In this document: in pieces, positions 1-6,647 of the stretch | Layout of the letters: each line of letters starts with the position of its first letter | Position numbering within the stretch: the stretch's first letter is position 1 | Assembly: GCA_027307295.1 (NCBI GenBank) | Contig: DAHUXF010000116.1 | Coordinates: 1 to 7,923 of the forward strand | DNA: 7,923 nucleotides | Direction of reading: 5' to 3' | Source of the DNA: Acidobacteriaceae bacterium | GTDB lineage: Bacteria > Acidobacteriota > Terriglobia > Terriglobales > Acidobacteriaceae | Program-made: the position numbers and the translations under genes | The notes under the pieces: generated by a model | Databases searched by the model: none | The model's input: the letters and a program-made list of their open reading frames with translations, nothing else | What the model was told of the DNA's origin: nothing

Positions 1-997
1 CGGTTGAGAACGCAATCTCAGGCAGGCCTTCGAGAAGCAATGCTGCCTCTACATCGGCAATACCAAAATTCAAACATCCCGGCACGCAGCTTTCCTGTGG
101 AACATTCCAGGAAATGCCCGGGATGGCTTCCACAAGAGTTTTCCGGAAATAACGATCATGGCGCTCCAGGTGTGCCCGGATCTCCTGGTCTTCCTTCATC
201 ACAAGTTCCAGCGCCTTTCCCAGGCCCGCAATTCCAGGGACGTTCTCAGTTCCTGCACGAAGTCCGTCCTGCTGGCCACCACCAGCGATCAAGGGAACCA
301 ATTGACCGGGAGTTTCCAGACGGACCGCCAATGCTCCAATTCCTTTAGGCCCATAAAACTTATGCGCGCTGAAGGTCACAAAATCCGGGTCTTCAGCCCA
401 TTCACCGGCCTTCTGCGGGATTTTTCCAATCGCCTGGGTAATGTCGGTATGGAATGCAATATTGCGTTCCCTGCAGATGCGCCGGATTTCACGAACGGGC
501 TGGAGGGTGCCTACCTCGTTATTCACAAACATGATTGAGACCAGTGCGGTCTGTGGCGTGATGCTCTCCAGGACGGAACCGGCATCCACTACGCCATTGC
601 GCAGTGGTGGAATAAGCGTAAAAGTACACAGGCCCAGGCTTTCAAATTTCTCCAGGGCTTTCAGGATTGATTTATGCTCAATGGCCGAAGTGATGATGTG
701 CGGGATGTTTCTGTCTTTGAGTCCGCGCAGCACAATCCCCGCAATTACGGTGTTGTTTCCTTCGGAGCAACCACTCGTGAAAACAACCTGCCCGCCGCTC
801 CAGCCCAGATAACGCAGTACTTGCTGGTTGGCATAATCGATGTAGTCTGCCGCCCGTTTTCCTGCCCAGTTGAACTTGTTGGATGGATTGGCAAATGCCA
901 GCTCCATCGAACTCTGGATGAACTCCCGAACGCGAGGATCGATCGGGGTGGATGCGAATGCATCGAGATACACAACCGTTTGGTCTGCACCATTCAT
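1..997 (-). CDS. Cysteine desulfurase (NifS/IscS-like class V aminotransferase fold), C-terminus cut by window edge
   Basis: This is a PLP enzyme of the family that takes sulfur from L-cysteine, leaving alanine and an enzyme persulfide; some members act as lyases or aminotransferases. I translated it from ATG at 997 and found it open for 332 codons to the left edge. Family landmarks appear in order: YLDAFASTPIDPRV near the start, FTSGCSEGNN (PLP phosphate loop), SAIEHKSIL (His stacking on PLP), VNNEVGTLQP, FHTDITQAIGK, the PLP lysine motif FSAHKFYGPKG, and GGGQQDGLRAGTEN. The frame leaves the window just after LPEIAFST, where IscS-type proteins have the loop with the catalytic cysteine. Presence of that cysteine therefore cannot be judged here. 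The gene starts 8 bases after the kinase stop and is the most distal gene visible in the operon. The SD site is weak. A dedicated sulfur donor for the pathway product is plausible, but a housekeeping Fe-S or thiolation role is not excluded. Confidence 0.9.
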   Translation of the reverse strand, partial: MNGADQTVVYLDAFASTPIDPRVREFIQSSMELAFANPSNKFNWAGKRAADYIDYANQQVLRYLGWSGGQVVFTSGCSEGNNTVIAGIVLRGLKDRNIPHIITSAIEHKSILKALEKFESLGLCTFTLIPPLRNGVVDAGSVLESITPQTALVSIMFVNNEVGTLQPVREIRRICRERNIAFHTDITQAIGKIPQKAGEWAEDPDFVTFSAHKFYGPKGIGALAVRLETPGQLVPLIAGGGQQDGLRAGTENVPGIAGLGKALELVMKEDQEIRAHLERHDRYFRKTLVEAIPGISWNVPQESCVPGCLNFGIADVEAALLLEGLPEIAFST

Positions 998-1005
998 AGA
1001 GAGAC

Positions 1006-1989
1006 TCAATTTGGCACCGCCGCTGAAGCTCGTTCCGCGTTTTCACACGCGCCGATGAACCTGAGCACCTCATCAAGGGCGGGCAGGTTGCCTCTGGCAC
1101 CTATCGCGCAAGTTGAAAGCGCGGCCGCGGCGCAAGCAAACCGTGCAGCCTGAACCACCGGTTGTTTCATCAGAAACGCAAAACTGAACGCAGCCGTGAA
1201 TACGTCTCCTGCTCCTGTTTCGTCGACACCGCTTACGCTAAAAGAAGGAACGTGCGTTGTCTTGCCATTGCAGAACACGCTGCAACCATTCCTGCCTTCC
1301 GTTCTTATCACTGTATGGCCTTCACTCGGAAGCAATGATCCATTCGCATCAGCCGGGAACATCGCTGTAAACTCGCTGCGGTTCAGAATCAGAATGTCTG
1401 CACTGAGGATGAGGGGCGTCAATGACGAATCATGCACAAGGATTCCGCCGGGGTTCCAGATGAGGGGCCATGCCGCTTCCTTACGCAACTCCGCCAGTAC
1501 CCGGGCCGTGGGAGGCGGCGGATCAAAAACCATCAGAAGATCGCACCCCTCGGCCAGGAGTTGCTTTGCCCTGGCAGGTGGCAACTCCAGATCATTGGCT
1601 CCGCGGTCCATCATCATAAAATGCCTTTGTGGCCCCACTGGAATGACGACTTCACCCGTTTTCGCTCCGGCGTGAATAAATACGCTGTCTGCCTTCACGC
1701 CGCTTGCCTGCAGGTTTTCGATAACCTGCCGTCCTGCTGCGTCGTCACCAATGCTGCCCAGGACGGAAACCTGACCGCCAATGCGCGCCAGGGCACACGC
1801 GGCATTTCCCGCGTGGCCTCCAAAACCATGCTCACGTTTCAGAATCCGCGCGGTGCCGTCATCATCAGGATCGCGGTCTAATATCAGTGTTTTATCGAGG
1901 TTCAGGCCCCCGGCAACGACTGCGTGAAAGTTACCCGGCTTTGCAAAGTCAGCCATCAGGGCTGTAATCCGTTTCCATTCAGTACTCAT
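1006..1989 (-). CDS. PfkB-family carbohydrate kinase (ribokinase-like)
   Basis: This 327-residue cytoplasmic kinase would phosphorylate a sugar, nucleoside or cyclitol hydroxyl with ATP. The N-terminal substrate region VVAGGLNLDKTL (residues 24-35) is followed by the family glycine motif GFGGHAGNAACALARIGG (56-72). An acidic loop MMMDRGAND (125-133) and DILILNRSEF (198-207) follow. PfkB signature 2, DETGAGDVFTAAF, lies at 256-268; its second Asp (D262) is the expected catalytic base. Length is typical of ribokinase-like enzymes (300-330 residues). The ATG overlaps the stop of the upstream RidA gene as ATGA, which suggests translational coupling. About 20 residues precede the first beta strand, so a later start is possible but no better one is visible. 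The exact substrate cannot be read from sequence. Between a Prs-like enzyme and a desulfurase, a ribose-like or cyclopentane polyol is a reasonable guess. Confidence 0.92.
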   Translation of the reverse strand: MSTEWKRITALMADFAKPGNFHAVVAGGLNLDKTLILDRDPDDDGTARILKREHGFGGHAGNAACALARIGGQVSVLGSIGDDAAGRQVIENLQASGVKADSVFIHAGAKTGEVVIPVGPQRHFMMMDRGANDLELPPARAKQLLAEGCDLLMVFDPPPPTARVLAELRKEAAWPLIWNPGGILVHDSSLTPLILSADILILNRSEFTAMFPADANGSLLPSEGHTVIRTEGRNGCSVFCNGKTTHVPSFSVSGVDETGAGDVFTAAFSFAFLMKQPVVQAARFACAAAALSTCAIGARGNLPALDEVLRFIGACENAERASAAVPN

Positions 1990-2387
1990 CGGGGCACCAC
2001 TGCCACGCCGCTGATTTCAACCAGGATCTCGTCCAGGGCCATTCTCGACACTTCTACAAGTGTGCTGGAAGGCCGGGCTGTGGCCAGATACTTGTTGCGT
2101 ACGCCTGAAATGGCGGGAAAATCACCGACGGATTTAACGTAGATCACGACGCTAGCCAGATCTTCAAGATCGCCCCCGGCTTCCTTTAGCACCGCCCTGA
2201 TTTTCTGAAATACATACTCTGTCTGGAGAGCCGGATCTCCGGGACCAATCGCTTTGCCGTTTTCATCACTGGCCACTTGTCCGCTGATAAACAGGAGTGA
2301 CTTACCTTCCAGGGACACTTTTACGCCCGGCGAGTAAGCGCCAATGGCTTTGGTGTGATCAGGCGGTGTAATCAGCGTACGTGTCAA
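1986..2387 (-). CDS. RidA (YjgF/YER057c/UK114) family protein lacking the catalytic arginine
   Basis: This 133-residue protein has the usual RidA size and fold motifs: AIGAYSPGVKV (14-24, family form IGPYSQAV), LLFISGQV (31-38), DPALQTEYVFQKIRAVL (51-67) and the C-terminal VEVSRM...ILVEISGVAVV. Canonical RidA hydrolyses reactive enamine/imine intermediates such as 2-aminoacrylate, using an arginine in P-A-R-S-C-V-E-V. The same stretch here is P-S-S-T-L-V-E-V (106-113), so a serine (S108) stands in for the arginine. That places it with the Arg-less Rid subfamilies, whose activities are mostly unknown. The start is TTG at 2385-2387. It is chosen because a GGGAG site sits 6 bases upstream, no in-frame ATG exists nearby, and the N-terminus aligns with the family from residue 1. 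The TTG overlaps the SDR stop (TTGA), and the gene's own stop overlaps the kinase start. Function in the pathway is unknown; scavenging or steering an imine is one possibility. Confidence 0.92.
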   Translation of the reverse strand: MTRTLITPPDHTKAIGAYSPGVKVSLEGKSLLFISGQVASDENGKAIGPGDPALQTEYVFQKIRAVLKEAGGDLEDLASVVIYVKSVGDFPAISGVRNKYLATARPSSTLVEVSRMALDEILVEISGVAVVPR

Positions 2388-3139
2388 TTTCTGCTCCCTG
2401 GGCCATTACCATGTTTCACCATTTTTGCCGGAAACGGGCCAAACGTCTCAAGCATGGATGCGCACGATAGAGTGCGTATCTCAATGTGGACCGGCAGAGA
2501 AAAGATAAAGGCGGTAATGGCAGCCACATCTTCCGCTCTGAGGGCATGCTTCCTCGAAGTATTGCCGGACCCAAAGAATTCCGTGTCCACACGGCTCGGC
2601 AAAAGGTGGGTGATGCTGACGCCGGAAGGACGCAATTCTTCCCTGAGACTTTCCACCAATCCCGCCAGCCCCCATTTTGACGCGCAATAGGCTGTACGAT
2701 CAGGAAACGGAAAAACTGAAGCATCTGATCCGATCACAACCACTCGGCCACTACCAGCCCGCGACAGTCCGGGCATTGTTCCTTTTAACGTGTAGAACGC
2801 GCCATTCAAATTTACCGCCTGGGTCTCATGCCACTGTTCAATGGAGACTTTATCCAGCGGTTGCCACACGCCGATGCCTGCATTGATGACCACTCCGGCC
2901 AGCGGCTCACTGTGGGCAAAACGCGTGCTGGCCTCATGCACCATCTGCCATTGGCTGACATCCACGCACTGAGTGTGCGCCGACACGCCAAATTCTTCGC
3001 ATTGCTGTTTAACCTGCGCCAGCTGGTCCTCAGACCGGGCCCACAGAATCAAGTCAAAGCCGTCCCGCGCCAGGGCAACGGCAATTGCTTTCCCGATCCC
3101 TTTGCTCGCGCCGGTAACCAAGACCAATCCCCGGCGCAT
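2384..3139 (-). CDS. Short-chain dehydrogenase/reductase (SDR, classical type)
   Basis: This 251-residue protein is an NAD(P)-dependent oxidoreductase that would interconvert an alcohol and a ketone. The Rossmann cofactor motif TGASKGIG is at 9-16. The acidic/adenine motif CVDVS lies at 58-62 and the structural motif NAGIG at 86-90. The catalytic tetrad can be placed as N110 (in VNLNGAF), S138 (IGSDAS), Y151 and K155 (YCASK). VLWAR-type basic residues after strand 2 (ILWARSE, 31-37) suggest NADP preference, but weakly. Length is normal for classical SDRs. It begins with ATG overlapping the Prs-like gene's TAA by one base (TAATG) and ends overlapping the RidA start, so it is tightly coupled on both sides. 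In context it could oxidise or reduce a ring hydroxyl of the cyclitol intermediate. SDR substrate specificity is not predictable from these motifs. Confidence 0.95.
   Translation of the reverse strand: MRRGLVLVTGASKGIGKAIAVALARDGFDLILWARSEDQLAQVKQQCEEFGVSAHTQCVDVSQWQMVHEASTRFAHSEPLAGVVINAGIGVWQPLDKVSIEQWHETQAVNLNGAFYTLKGTMPGLSRAGSGRVVVIGSDASVFPFPDRTAYCASKWGLAGLVESLREELRPSGVSITHLLPSRVDTEFFGSGNTSRKHALRAEDVAAITAFIFSLPVHIEIRTLSCASMLETFGPFPAKMVKHGNGPGSRN
2394..2398 (-). promoter_or_regulatory. Shine-Dalgarno site GGGAG fixing the TTG start of the RidA-like gene
   Basis: GGGAG lies inside the last codons of the SDR gene, 6 bases before TTG at 2385-2387. The site decides in favour of the unusual TTG start, because no ATG or GTG in this frame gives the full RidA N-terminus. 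Confidence 0.65.
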
Positions 3140-4095
3140 TATCCTTTGCCTGCCATTGACTGCATTGCAGGATTCGGAACAGTATTCGTCAAGAGCGCGG
3201 AAGCATCAATCACCTGTACCGGCAGTCCAGTCTCGGTCAGCCATGATTGTCCATCACCCAGGTTGGTAGTGATCAGGGACCGTAACCCTGGATATTTACT
3301 GAATATCTGAGGAAGAAAATCTGCACCGAATCGCGGATGAATCACAGCGATATCGATGGAAGAGACGCCGGCACTCAGTAACTCTTCCACCACATGAACT
3401 ATCGTGGTTCCGGTGAGGATTTCATCATCAAACACCACTACATTTCGTCCCGCCAGATGGCCGCCCCTGACAACAACGGGTACCAGTGTGCTGGCTTCGG
3501 CATGACCAGATCTCTCCTTGAGGAGCAGGTCAAGCGGAACAGCAAGTCCCTTAGCGAGGATCCTGGCCTGTTTATACCTTCCCGCATCGGGGGAAATCAC
3601 CATGTGAAACGAGTCCGGGGAACTGGTCAATGACCGGAGCAACAGAGGAATAACGGATAAAGCTTGGACCGGCTTTGAAAACATCCCTATGGTTCCGGGT
3701 TCATGCAGGTCAAAAACCACAAAACGATCTACAGCTGTGGCGCAGAGCAGATCGATGAATACCTTGGCGCCCAGCGCATTTCGGGTGTCTTCCAGGATAT
3801 TGCTCCGGCTGTATTCGAGATAAGGCAGTATGCAGGTTACTGGCCCTGCGCCGCATCGTTTCAGCGCATCTGCCAGAAGGCCGAGCGTGATCACCCGCTC
3901 GCCAATCGGCCCGCCCGGCTGAAAGATAATGGAGGCAGGTCCTTCCAGGAAATGGCTGATTTCGATGAACTGGTTGCAGTTTTGAAACCGATGCAGGCGA
4001 TAGTGTCCACGTTTTGTCCCCGGACGTCTCAGCAACGTCCGGGTCAACGTATGCCCTTCAGCCGGATTTTCCGATCCTACATCAAAGATAGTCAC
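3139..4095 (-). CDS. Divergent ribose-phosphate pyrophosphokinase (PRPP synthetase-like)
   Basis: This protein has two phosphoribosyltransferase-type domains, like Prs, which transfers pyrophosphate from ATP to C1 of ribose 5-phosphate. From a GTG start at 4093-4095 it has 318 residues. Visible motifs are ILPYLEYSR (89-97), FDLHEPGTIGMF (128-139, with the flexible-loop His H131), ISPDAGRYKQAR (167-178), the catalytic Lys/Arg pair LKERSG (K193, R195), and the ribose-5-phosphate/PRPP loop VVFDDEILTGTTI (220-232). The nucleotide-binding parts differ from Prs: RFSDGE becomes RFQNCNQF and RQDRR becomes RSNIL. The GTG start is preferred because a GAGAAG sits 6 bases upstream and length and motif positions then match E. 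coli Prs (about 315 residues). A TTG at 4113 would add six residues but has no clear SD site. Its place beside an SDR and a PfkB kinase suggests a pathway-dedicated enzyme on a ribose-like phosphate, not the housekeeping Prs. Confidence 0.88.
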   Translation of the reverse strand: MTIFDVGSENPAEGHTLTRTLLRRPGTKRGHYRLHRFQNCNQFIEISHFLEGPASIIFQPGGPIGERVITLGLLADALKRCGAGPVTCILPYLEYSRSNILEDTRNALGAKVFIDLLCATAVDRFVVFDLHEPGTIGMFSKPVQALSVIPLLLRSLTSSPDSFHMVISPDAGRYKQARILAKGLAVPLDLLLKERSGHAEASTLVPVVVRGGHLAGRNVVVFDDEILTGTTIVHVVEELLSAGVSSIDIAVIHPRFGADFLPQIFSKYPGLRSLITTNLGDGQSWLTETGLPVQVIDASALLTNTVPNPAMQSMAGKG

Positions 4096-4133
4096 TGATT
4101 GCTTCTCGTTCAAATCTTAGCTTGTAGCAGCAG

Positions 4134-4748
4134 TCAGCTGGCTGCCGAAGAGGTGCTCGCAGGCACTTCCATTCTATCAGCTACTATTTCCAGCAATGAT
4201 GGAAAGAAGGTTTCCAGAATCTCGTAGGCAATCCGCGTTGCCTTCGTACCAGGATTGGACTGGATGCCGCCGATAGTCGTCAGCATTCCGTCCTTGGTCA
4301 GGCCCTCAGTGGTCCGGCAGCCTGCAATTCTTTCCAATTCCGCATGATGATTATGATGAACGGCGGCCCGCCAGCCATTCAGCAGTCCCAGGTGCGCGAG
4401 CAGAAAAACGCCCGAACATACGGCATAGACTGGCCGTTGAAGCGCCCAGAACTTCTTGATCTCATCAGCCGCCGCATCCGCAGGAGCCTTGCTTCTGGCT
4501 GCAGAGCCTCCAGGCAACACCAGAATGTCTTCAGACTGGAGATCCCGGACCGGTGGCAAGGCAAAACCTATTACCAGACCGCCGCTCGTGCGAACCGTAT
4601 CGTCCAGCGTGAAGACCGAAAGCGCCAACAGTTTCCGTCCTTCCAGGCTTTGTGCCGCTTTGGCCAACGGGCCATAGACACCGGTGAAATCACCCTCGTC
4701 CATGCCCTCATACGCAAAAATTGCAATCCTTTTAAAGCCGGGCAGCAT
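4134..4748 (-). CDS. DJ-1/PfpI (GATase1-like) family protein, isonitrile-hydratase-like
   Basis: This 204-residue protein has the DJ-1/ThiJ/PfpI fold. It opens with a strand and turn, IAIFAYEGMDEGDFTGVYGPL (8-28), that matches the LDLTGP region of isonitrile hydratases, including the aspartate (D20). ILVLPGG (75-81) and the nucleophile elbow VYAVCSGVFLLAHLGLLNG (107-125) follow. C111 is the predicted nucleophile, with S112 where isocyanide hydratase has threonine. After it comes AAVHHNHHAELE, then LTTIGGIQSN (156-165). There is no AraC-type DNA-binding domain, so it is not an FtrA-like regulator. The ATG at 4746-4748 has a good AGAGG site 7 bases upstream, and the gene follows the methyltransferase by 13 bases. 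Possible roles include a hydratase or lyase step, glyoxalase-like detoxification, or a chaperone-like role; the family is too varied to choose. The final ten residues are Ser/Ala-rich and probably disordered. Confidence 0.88.
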   Translation of the reverse strand: MLPGFKRIAIFAYEGMDEGDFTGVYGPLAKAAQSLEGRKLLALSVFTLDDTVRTSGGLVIGFALPPVRDLQSEDILVLPGGSAARSKAPADAAADEIKKFWALQRPVYAVCSGVFLLAHLGLLNGWRAAVHHNHHAELERIAGCRTTEGLTKDGMLTTIGGIQSNPGTKATRIAYEILETFFPSLLEIVADRMEVPASTSSAAS

Positions 4749-4755
4749 CTCGTTT

Positions 4756-4760
4756 CCTCT
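4756..4760 (-). promoter_or_regulatory. Shine-Dalgarno site AGAGG for the DJ-1-like gene
   Basis: AGAGG sits in the 13-base gap after the methyltransferase stop, 7 bases before ATG at 4746-4748. Spacing and sequence are near ideal, which supports this start. Confidence 0.65.
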
Positions 4761-4761
4761 A

Positions 4762-5559
4762 TTATGCCTTCACTAATAAAGCCAGCATTCGCCGGGAACT
4801 CTCCGGATCAAACTCCTGAAGATCAAAGTCTCCTTTGAAACCAGCAACCTCCAGGCCTGCCCGGTGCGCCATCTCTTCAATCTGATCCCGGGTATATACC
4901 ATCAGCACGCTGTCAAGATGGGCTGTTCCGGTCACCCCTGTATAAATGACCTTGATGCGCTTACAGCCTGTACTCCGGTCAATCCATCTCCAGCGCTCAA
5001 ACTGGCCATTGAGGGTTTTTCTGGATTCGTGTGTCCCCTCGCCGATGGACCGTTCTTCAAATGTCCGATTAAACAATTCCAAGACAACCTGGCCGCCCGG
5101 GCGCACGACTTGAGCCAGATTCTCCAAAACTGCCGCATCGGCCTCAAGGTCACAACATAATCCAAATGATGTGCCAAGGATGCTGGCTATATTGAAGTTC
5201 AGGGGAGATTGAAGCGCATTGAATTGATCTGCACGGCGCATGTCACCAACGCTGAACCTCGCGTTCAATCCGGCTGATGCAGCGTGTTCCTTGGCTAATG
5301 CCACCAGGTCGGTTGACACATCCAAGCCCCACACATGCCATCCGCGCCGCGCCAGTTCAAGGGCGTGCCGGCCGTAGCCGCAGCAGACATCAAGCCACAT
5401 GCCCATTTTGGAGCCCACCAGATTCAGTAATCCATCCACCTCACGCCTGGTAGCTGCTGGGTCGTCGGGGCGATAGTAACAATAGTCGCCTCCAAGCTCT
5501 TTGAAAAATTGAGCAAACAGGTCGCCACAATCTTCGGTTTTGGCCAGTATCTGTGTCAT
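4762..5559 (-). CDS. Class I SAM-dependent methyltransferase
   Basis: This 265-residue protein has a Rossmann-type methyltransferase core. Motif I, WLDVCCGYGRHALELARRG (55-73), binds SAM; the aspartate in WGLDVS (D80) is expected to hold the SAM ribose. VGDMRRA (104-110) is motif II, and VVRPGGQVVLELFN (151-164) is the post-motif III region. A C-terminal half follows with beta strands (KRIKVIYTGV, DSVLMVYTRDQIEEM) and AGLEVAGFKGDFDLQEF. The last part is typical of small-molecule methyltransferases in the UbiE/Methyltransf_25 or _11 group. The acceptor (O, N, S or C) cannot be told. The ATG at 5557-5559 follows the TrpD-like stop by 20 bases and lacks a strong SD site, so translation may depend on upstream ribosomes. 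In this operon it most likely methylates the pathway product or an intermediate. Confidence 0.92.
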   Translation of the reverse strand: MTQILAKTEDCGDLFAQFFKELGGDYCYYRPDDPAATRREVDGLLNLVGSKMGMWLDVCCGYGRHALELARRGWHVWGLDVSTDLVALAKEHAASAGLNARFSVGDMRRADQFNALQSPLNFNIASILGTSFGLCCDLEADAAVLENLAQVVRPGGQVVLELFNRTFEERSIGEGTHESRKTLNGQFERWRWIDRSTGCKRIKVIYTGVTGTAHLDSVLMVYTRDQIEEMAHRAGLEVAGFKGDFDLQEFDPESSRRMLALLVKA

Positions 5560-5579
5560 GAAAAGACAGCGAACGCACG

Positions 5580-6647
5580 CTAGGTCGTCACAGCGCCTCT
5601 CGCCTTTCTGGAGCGTTCAAGAGCTGCGAAGGCCTTCCCCTGCTCAATACTGTTGCGAGCCAATTCCAGCGCTTGACCAATCGTCTCGGCCAATCCTCCT
5701 ACCATGATCACTGCGGCCGCGTTCAGTGCCACCAGGTCAAGCGCGCAACCCCGGACCTTGCCCTGGAGAATGTCAACCATCTTCCGGGCATTGAATTCAG
5801 GATTGTCCCCCGCCACTTCACTATAGTTCATGGTCGAAAAACCGTACTCGGATGGGTTGAACATATAGGTATGGACCTTGCCGTCCTTGAGTTCGCTTAC
5901 CTTGGTGGGAACATGAGTGGATAGTTCATCCAGGCCATCGTCTGCGGAGACAACCATGACACGCTCAGAGCCCACCATCGCCAGGGTCTGCGCCACAATT
6001 TCGGTATAGTCCTGGCTATAGATGCCTATTATCTGCCGTTTAGGCCGCGCGGGATTAGACATGGGGCCCAGCAGGTTGAAGAATGAGCGCATGCCGGAAG
6101 CATGCCGTGGCGCAATCACGTTGCGCATGGCGGAGTTGAGAGCCGGCCCATGCAGGTAGGCGATGCCGCCATTTTCCAGCCGGTATTTCACGTCTTCGCT
6201 GGTGAGCGTTGGCTGAATGCCAAGGGCCGCCAGCACGTCAGAGCTGCCAGACTGGCTGGAGACGGCGCTTGTGCCATGCTTCACGATTGGCACGCCTGCC
6301 CCGCAGGCCACAAAAGCTGCGGTGGTGGAGATGTTGAACATATCGGCGCTGGGTCCATCACCGCCAGTGCCGCACAAATCAACAAAATTGTAGCGCTCCG
6401 GAACCTCGATTCGCTGAGCGGCACGCCGGTACGGCAATAGAAGCCCTTTCAGTTCCTCGGGAGTCTCCCTCTTCAGCCTGAGCCCCATGATGATGCATCC
6501 AAGCTGCACATGCTCGAAATCTCCGGCGATGAAGATTTCCATCAGCCTGGTAGCTTCGTCTGCAGTCAGGTTCTCACGCCTGGCCAGGCGCTGGATAACC
6601 TTCTTCAGGAATTCGCGGGAGGTTACTGTCCCGTTGGCGCTGTGCAT
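5580..6647 (-). CDS. TrpD-like phosphoribosyltransferase (anthranilate phosphoribosyltransferase family)
   Basis: This 355-residue class IV phosphoribosyltransferase is related to TrpD, which joins anthranilate to PRPP in tryptophan synthesis. A helical N-terminal domain (about 1-80) precedes the PRPP loop DLCGTGGDG (90-98), FNISTTAAFVACGAGVPIVKHG (104-125), SSQSGSSDVLAALG (130-143), MRNVIAPRHASGMRSFFNLLGPMSNPA (174-200) and the metal-binding DDGLDEL (236-242). PRPP-side motifs are intact and length is normal (TrpD about 340). The acceptor side departs from TrpD: the Asn-Arg after KHG is T126-S127, the H-P before AMRNV is N171-S172, and the RKxLG region is RHASG. No other trp gene is visible. 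The gene overlaps the MIPS-like gene by 25 bases; the ATG has a GGGAG site 12 bases upstream, rather far. It probably uses PRPP or a PRPP analogue from the Prs-like enzyme with an acceptor other than, or besides, anthranilate. A true TrpD cannot be ruled out. Confidence 0.9.
   Translation of the reverse strand: MHSANGTVTSREFLKKVIQRLARRENLTADEATRLMEIFIAGDFEHVQLGCIIMGLRLKRETPEELKGLLLPYRRAAQRIEVPERYNFVDLCGTGGDGPSADMFNISTTAAFVACGAGVPIVKHGTSAVSSQSGSSDVLAALGIQPTLTSEDVKYRLENGGIAYLHGPALNSAMRNVIAPRHASGMRSFFNLLGPMSNPARPKRQIIGIYSQDYTEIVAQTLAMVGSERVMVVSADDGLDELSTHVPTKVSELKDGKVHTYMFNPSEYGFSTMNYSEVAGDNPEFNARKMVDILQGKVRGCALDLVALNAAAVIMVGGLAETIGQALELARNSIEQGKAFAALERSRKARGAVTT

Noticed and set aside
1..997. 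Possible frameshift in the desulfurase, because a frame with ATG at 993 stays open for 82 codons in another register
   Set aside because: Codon-by-codon reading from ATG at 997 gives one uninterrupted frame with all family motifs in order; the 993 frame is a shadow.
678..1153. Overlapping open frames on both strands (140-160 codons) across the desulfurase start and kinase end
   Set aside because: They lie in shadow frames of two genes with clear family motifs, have no recognisable motif and show low-complexity Arg/Ser/Pro composition.
1196..1881. Plus-strand open frames of about 150-160 codons opposite the kinase gene
   Set aside because: They are antisense shadows of the PfkB gene; the minus-strand frame holds the conserved motifs.
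2828..3310. Plus-strand 160-codon frame opposite the SDR and Prs-like genes
   Set aside because: It spans the junction of two well-supported minus-strand genes and contains no known domain.
4344..4838. Plus-strand 164-codon frame opposite the DJ-1-like gene
   Set aside because: It is antisense to a gene with a clear nucleophile elbow, and has no SD site or motif.
5580..6647. Simple trp operon interpretation
   Set aside because: No trpE, trpG, trpC, trpF, trpB or trpA is present, and acceptor-site residues differ from TrpD.
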